Shown one piece after another: positions 6,661 through 6,951 of a DNA stretch of 6,951 nt. This DNA is from Clostridiales bacterium (GTDB taxonomy: Bacteria; Bacillota; Clostridia; Oscillospirales; Acutalibacteraceae). Both the position numbers and the translations under genes were made by a program. Below the pieces are notes generated by a model. It saw nothing but the letters and a program-made list of their open reading frames with translations, was not told the DNA's origin and searched no databases. The stretch lies in contig JAHZIE010000097.1 in assembly GCA_019419895.1 (NCBI GenBank), forward strand, positions 1 to 6,951, read 5' to 3'. Each line of letters opens with the position of its first letter. Positions within the stretch are counted from its first letter, which is position 1.

Positions 6661-6745
6661 ATTTGCTGCAACTGGCTGTCATATCCTGCGGACGAAGACC
6701 CTATAGCTTTGCGTCGCCGACTTTCATCGGTTTTGCTAAATATTC
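6661..6745 (-). promoter_or_regulatory. Cyclic-di-GMP class I riboswitch (GEMM-I)
   Basis: On the reverse strand the aptamer is recognisable in order: AGCAAAACC (6737-6729); a P1b hairpin CCGAT-GAAA-GTCGG (6730-6717) with the GAAA tetraloop; the hallmark GACGCAAAGC (6715-6706); a P2 arm opened by GCT/AGC (6707-6705 with 6677-6675), with a GTCTT/AGGAT apical helix (6699-6695 with 6687-6683); and the closing GCCAGTTGC (6676-6668). By comparison with the Vibrio Vc2 RNA, the ligand-contacting G20 corresponds to G6736, A47 to A6709 and C92 to C6668. Having G at position 20 favours cyclic-di-GMP over cGAMP. The aptamer starts a few bases after the predicted transcription start and sits about 115 nt upstream of the GGDEF/EAL gene. 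Pairing of the outer P1 helix is weak as read by eye. Confidence 0.88.
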
Positions 6746-6755
6746 AATTGAATTC

Positions 6756-6784
6756 AGATTACCATGATTTTCCAAATATGTCAA
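6756..6784 (-). promoter_or_regulatory. Sigma-A promoter of the riboswitch-controlled GGDEF/EAL gene
   Basis: On the reverse strand a perfect TTGACA (6784-6779) is followed after exactly 17 bp by TAATCT (6761-6756). The poor -10 is compensated by the extended TGG directly before it. Transcription would begin near 6749, about 4 nt before the aptamer, giving a leader of about 200 nt. This fit with the riboswitch boundary supports both calls. Confidence 0.72.
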
Positions 6785-6833
6785 CAGAAAATAAAAAGTT
6801 TCACAAGAATTATCTGTAATTTATGTATACTAC

Positions 6834-6848
6834 ACGGGATATTCCCGT
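6834..6848. repeat. Short perfect inverted repeat, possible operator
   Basis: ACGGGA and TCCCGT flank a TAT centre, giving a 15-bp near-palindrome. It is 50 bp upstream of the -35 of the GGDEF/EAL promoter, where an activator or repressor could bind. No U-run follows directly on either strand, so it is not a convincing terminator. A TATACT (6826-6831) next to it could be a plus-strand -10, but no -35 lies at a proper distance. Confidence 0.35.
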
Positions 6849-6951
6849 AACGGCACCCTTTTTCATCCGTCATTTTTACGAAACCGAAAGATTTCTATTC
6901 TGTGTGCCGCTCTGAATCTGACAACGCTCACTTAATCTTTCTCCCGTCTCT
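6849..6951. other. Non-coding edge region, nothing recognised
   Basis: No frame on either strand has a supported start, ribosome binding site or recognisable product here. A neighbouring gene on either side of the window edge could end or begin just outside. Several stop codons in the reverse frames mean any minus-strand gene from the right would have to end inside this stretch; this cannot be confirmed. Confidence 0.4.

Noticed and set aside
6661..6745. Alternative identity as a cGAMP-specific GEMM-I variant
   Set aside because: The base aligned with position 20 is G (6736), which goes with cyclic-di-GMP; the extra A in the AAAA stretch leaves a small alignment doubt.
6543..6767. 74-codon plus-strand frame across the leader
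   Set aside because: It lies antisense to the riboswitch and both hairpins and has no ribosome binding site.
6775..6873. Small minus-strand ORF (MTDEKGCRYG...) upstream of the riboswitch
   Set aside because: There is no ribosome binding site before its ATG, and it runs through the promoter of the next gene.
1..6951. CRISPR array, tRNA, rRNA, insertion sequence or transposase
   Set aside because: No regular direct repeats, no conserved RNA gene sequences, and no transposase-like frame or terminal inverted repeats were seen.

Overview
The window looks like a piece of a Gram-positive Clostridia chromosome, most likely Lachnospiraceae or a close relative. This is inferred from moderately AT-rich intergenic DNA, sigma-A type promoters, intrinsic terminators with U-runs, and a very large PAS/GAF/GGDEF/EAL protein in the style of that family. 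No database search was possible, so the taxonomy is inference.

Layout from left to right. (1) Bases 1-98, minus strand: the first ~32 codons of a secreted protein with a clear Sec signal peptide, running off the window edge. (2) Bases 99-317: an AT-rich divergent promoter region. (3) Bases 318-887, plus strand: an ECF-like sigma-70 family factor with regions 2 and 4 and no visible anti-sigma partner, closed by a strong terminator at 955-1004. (4) Bases 1005-1445: no convincing protein gene. A near-consensus sigma-A promoter (TTGTGA-17-TATAAT) points into this stretch and it ends at a strong bidirectional terminator, so it may be a ~375-nt non-coding RNA gene. (5) Bases 1467-6551, minus strand: one giant gene of 1694 codons for a soluble cyclic-di-GMP turnover protein. 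Its domains are a DUF6514-like N-terminus, an NTF2/SnoaL-like domain, four PAS-type domains, an intact GGDEF, a cysteine-rich PAS, a GAF, a degenerate GGDEF, an intact EAL and a short very basic tail. (6) Bases 6552-6784: the regulatory leader of that gene, with a TTGACA extended -10 promoter, a class I cyclic-di-GMP (GEMM-I) riboswitch and two terminator-like hairpins before the start codon. (7) Bases 6785-6951: non-coding as far as can be seen, with one perfect short inverted repeat.

The central story is a feedback loop. The riboswitch senses cyclic-di-GMP, and the gene it precedes encodes a protein with both a predicted synthase (GGDEF) and a predicted phosphodiesterase (EAL). The sigma factor and the secreted protein are divergently transcribed and may form a separate extracytoplasmic-response unit; only their arrangement supports that link.
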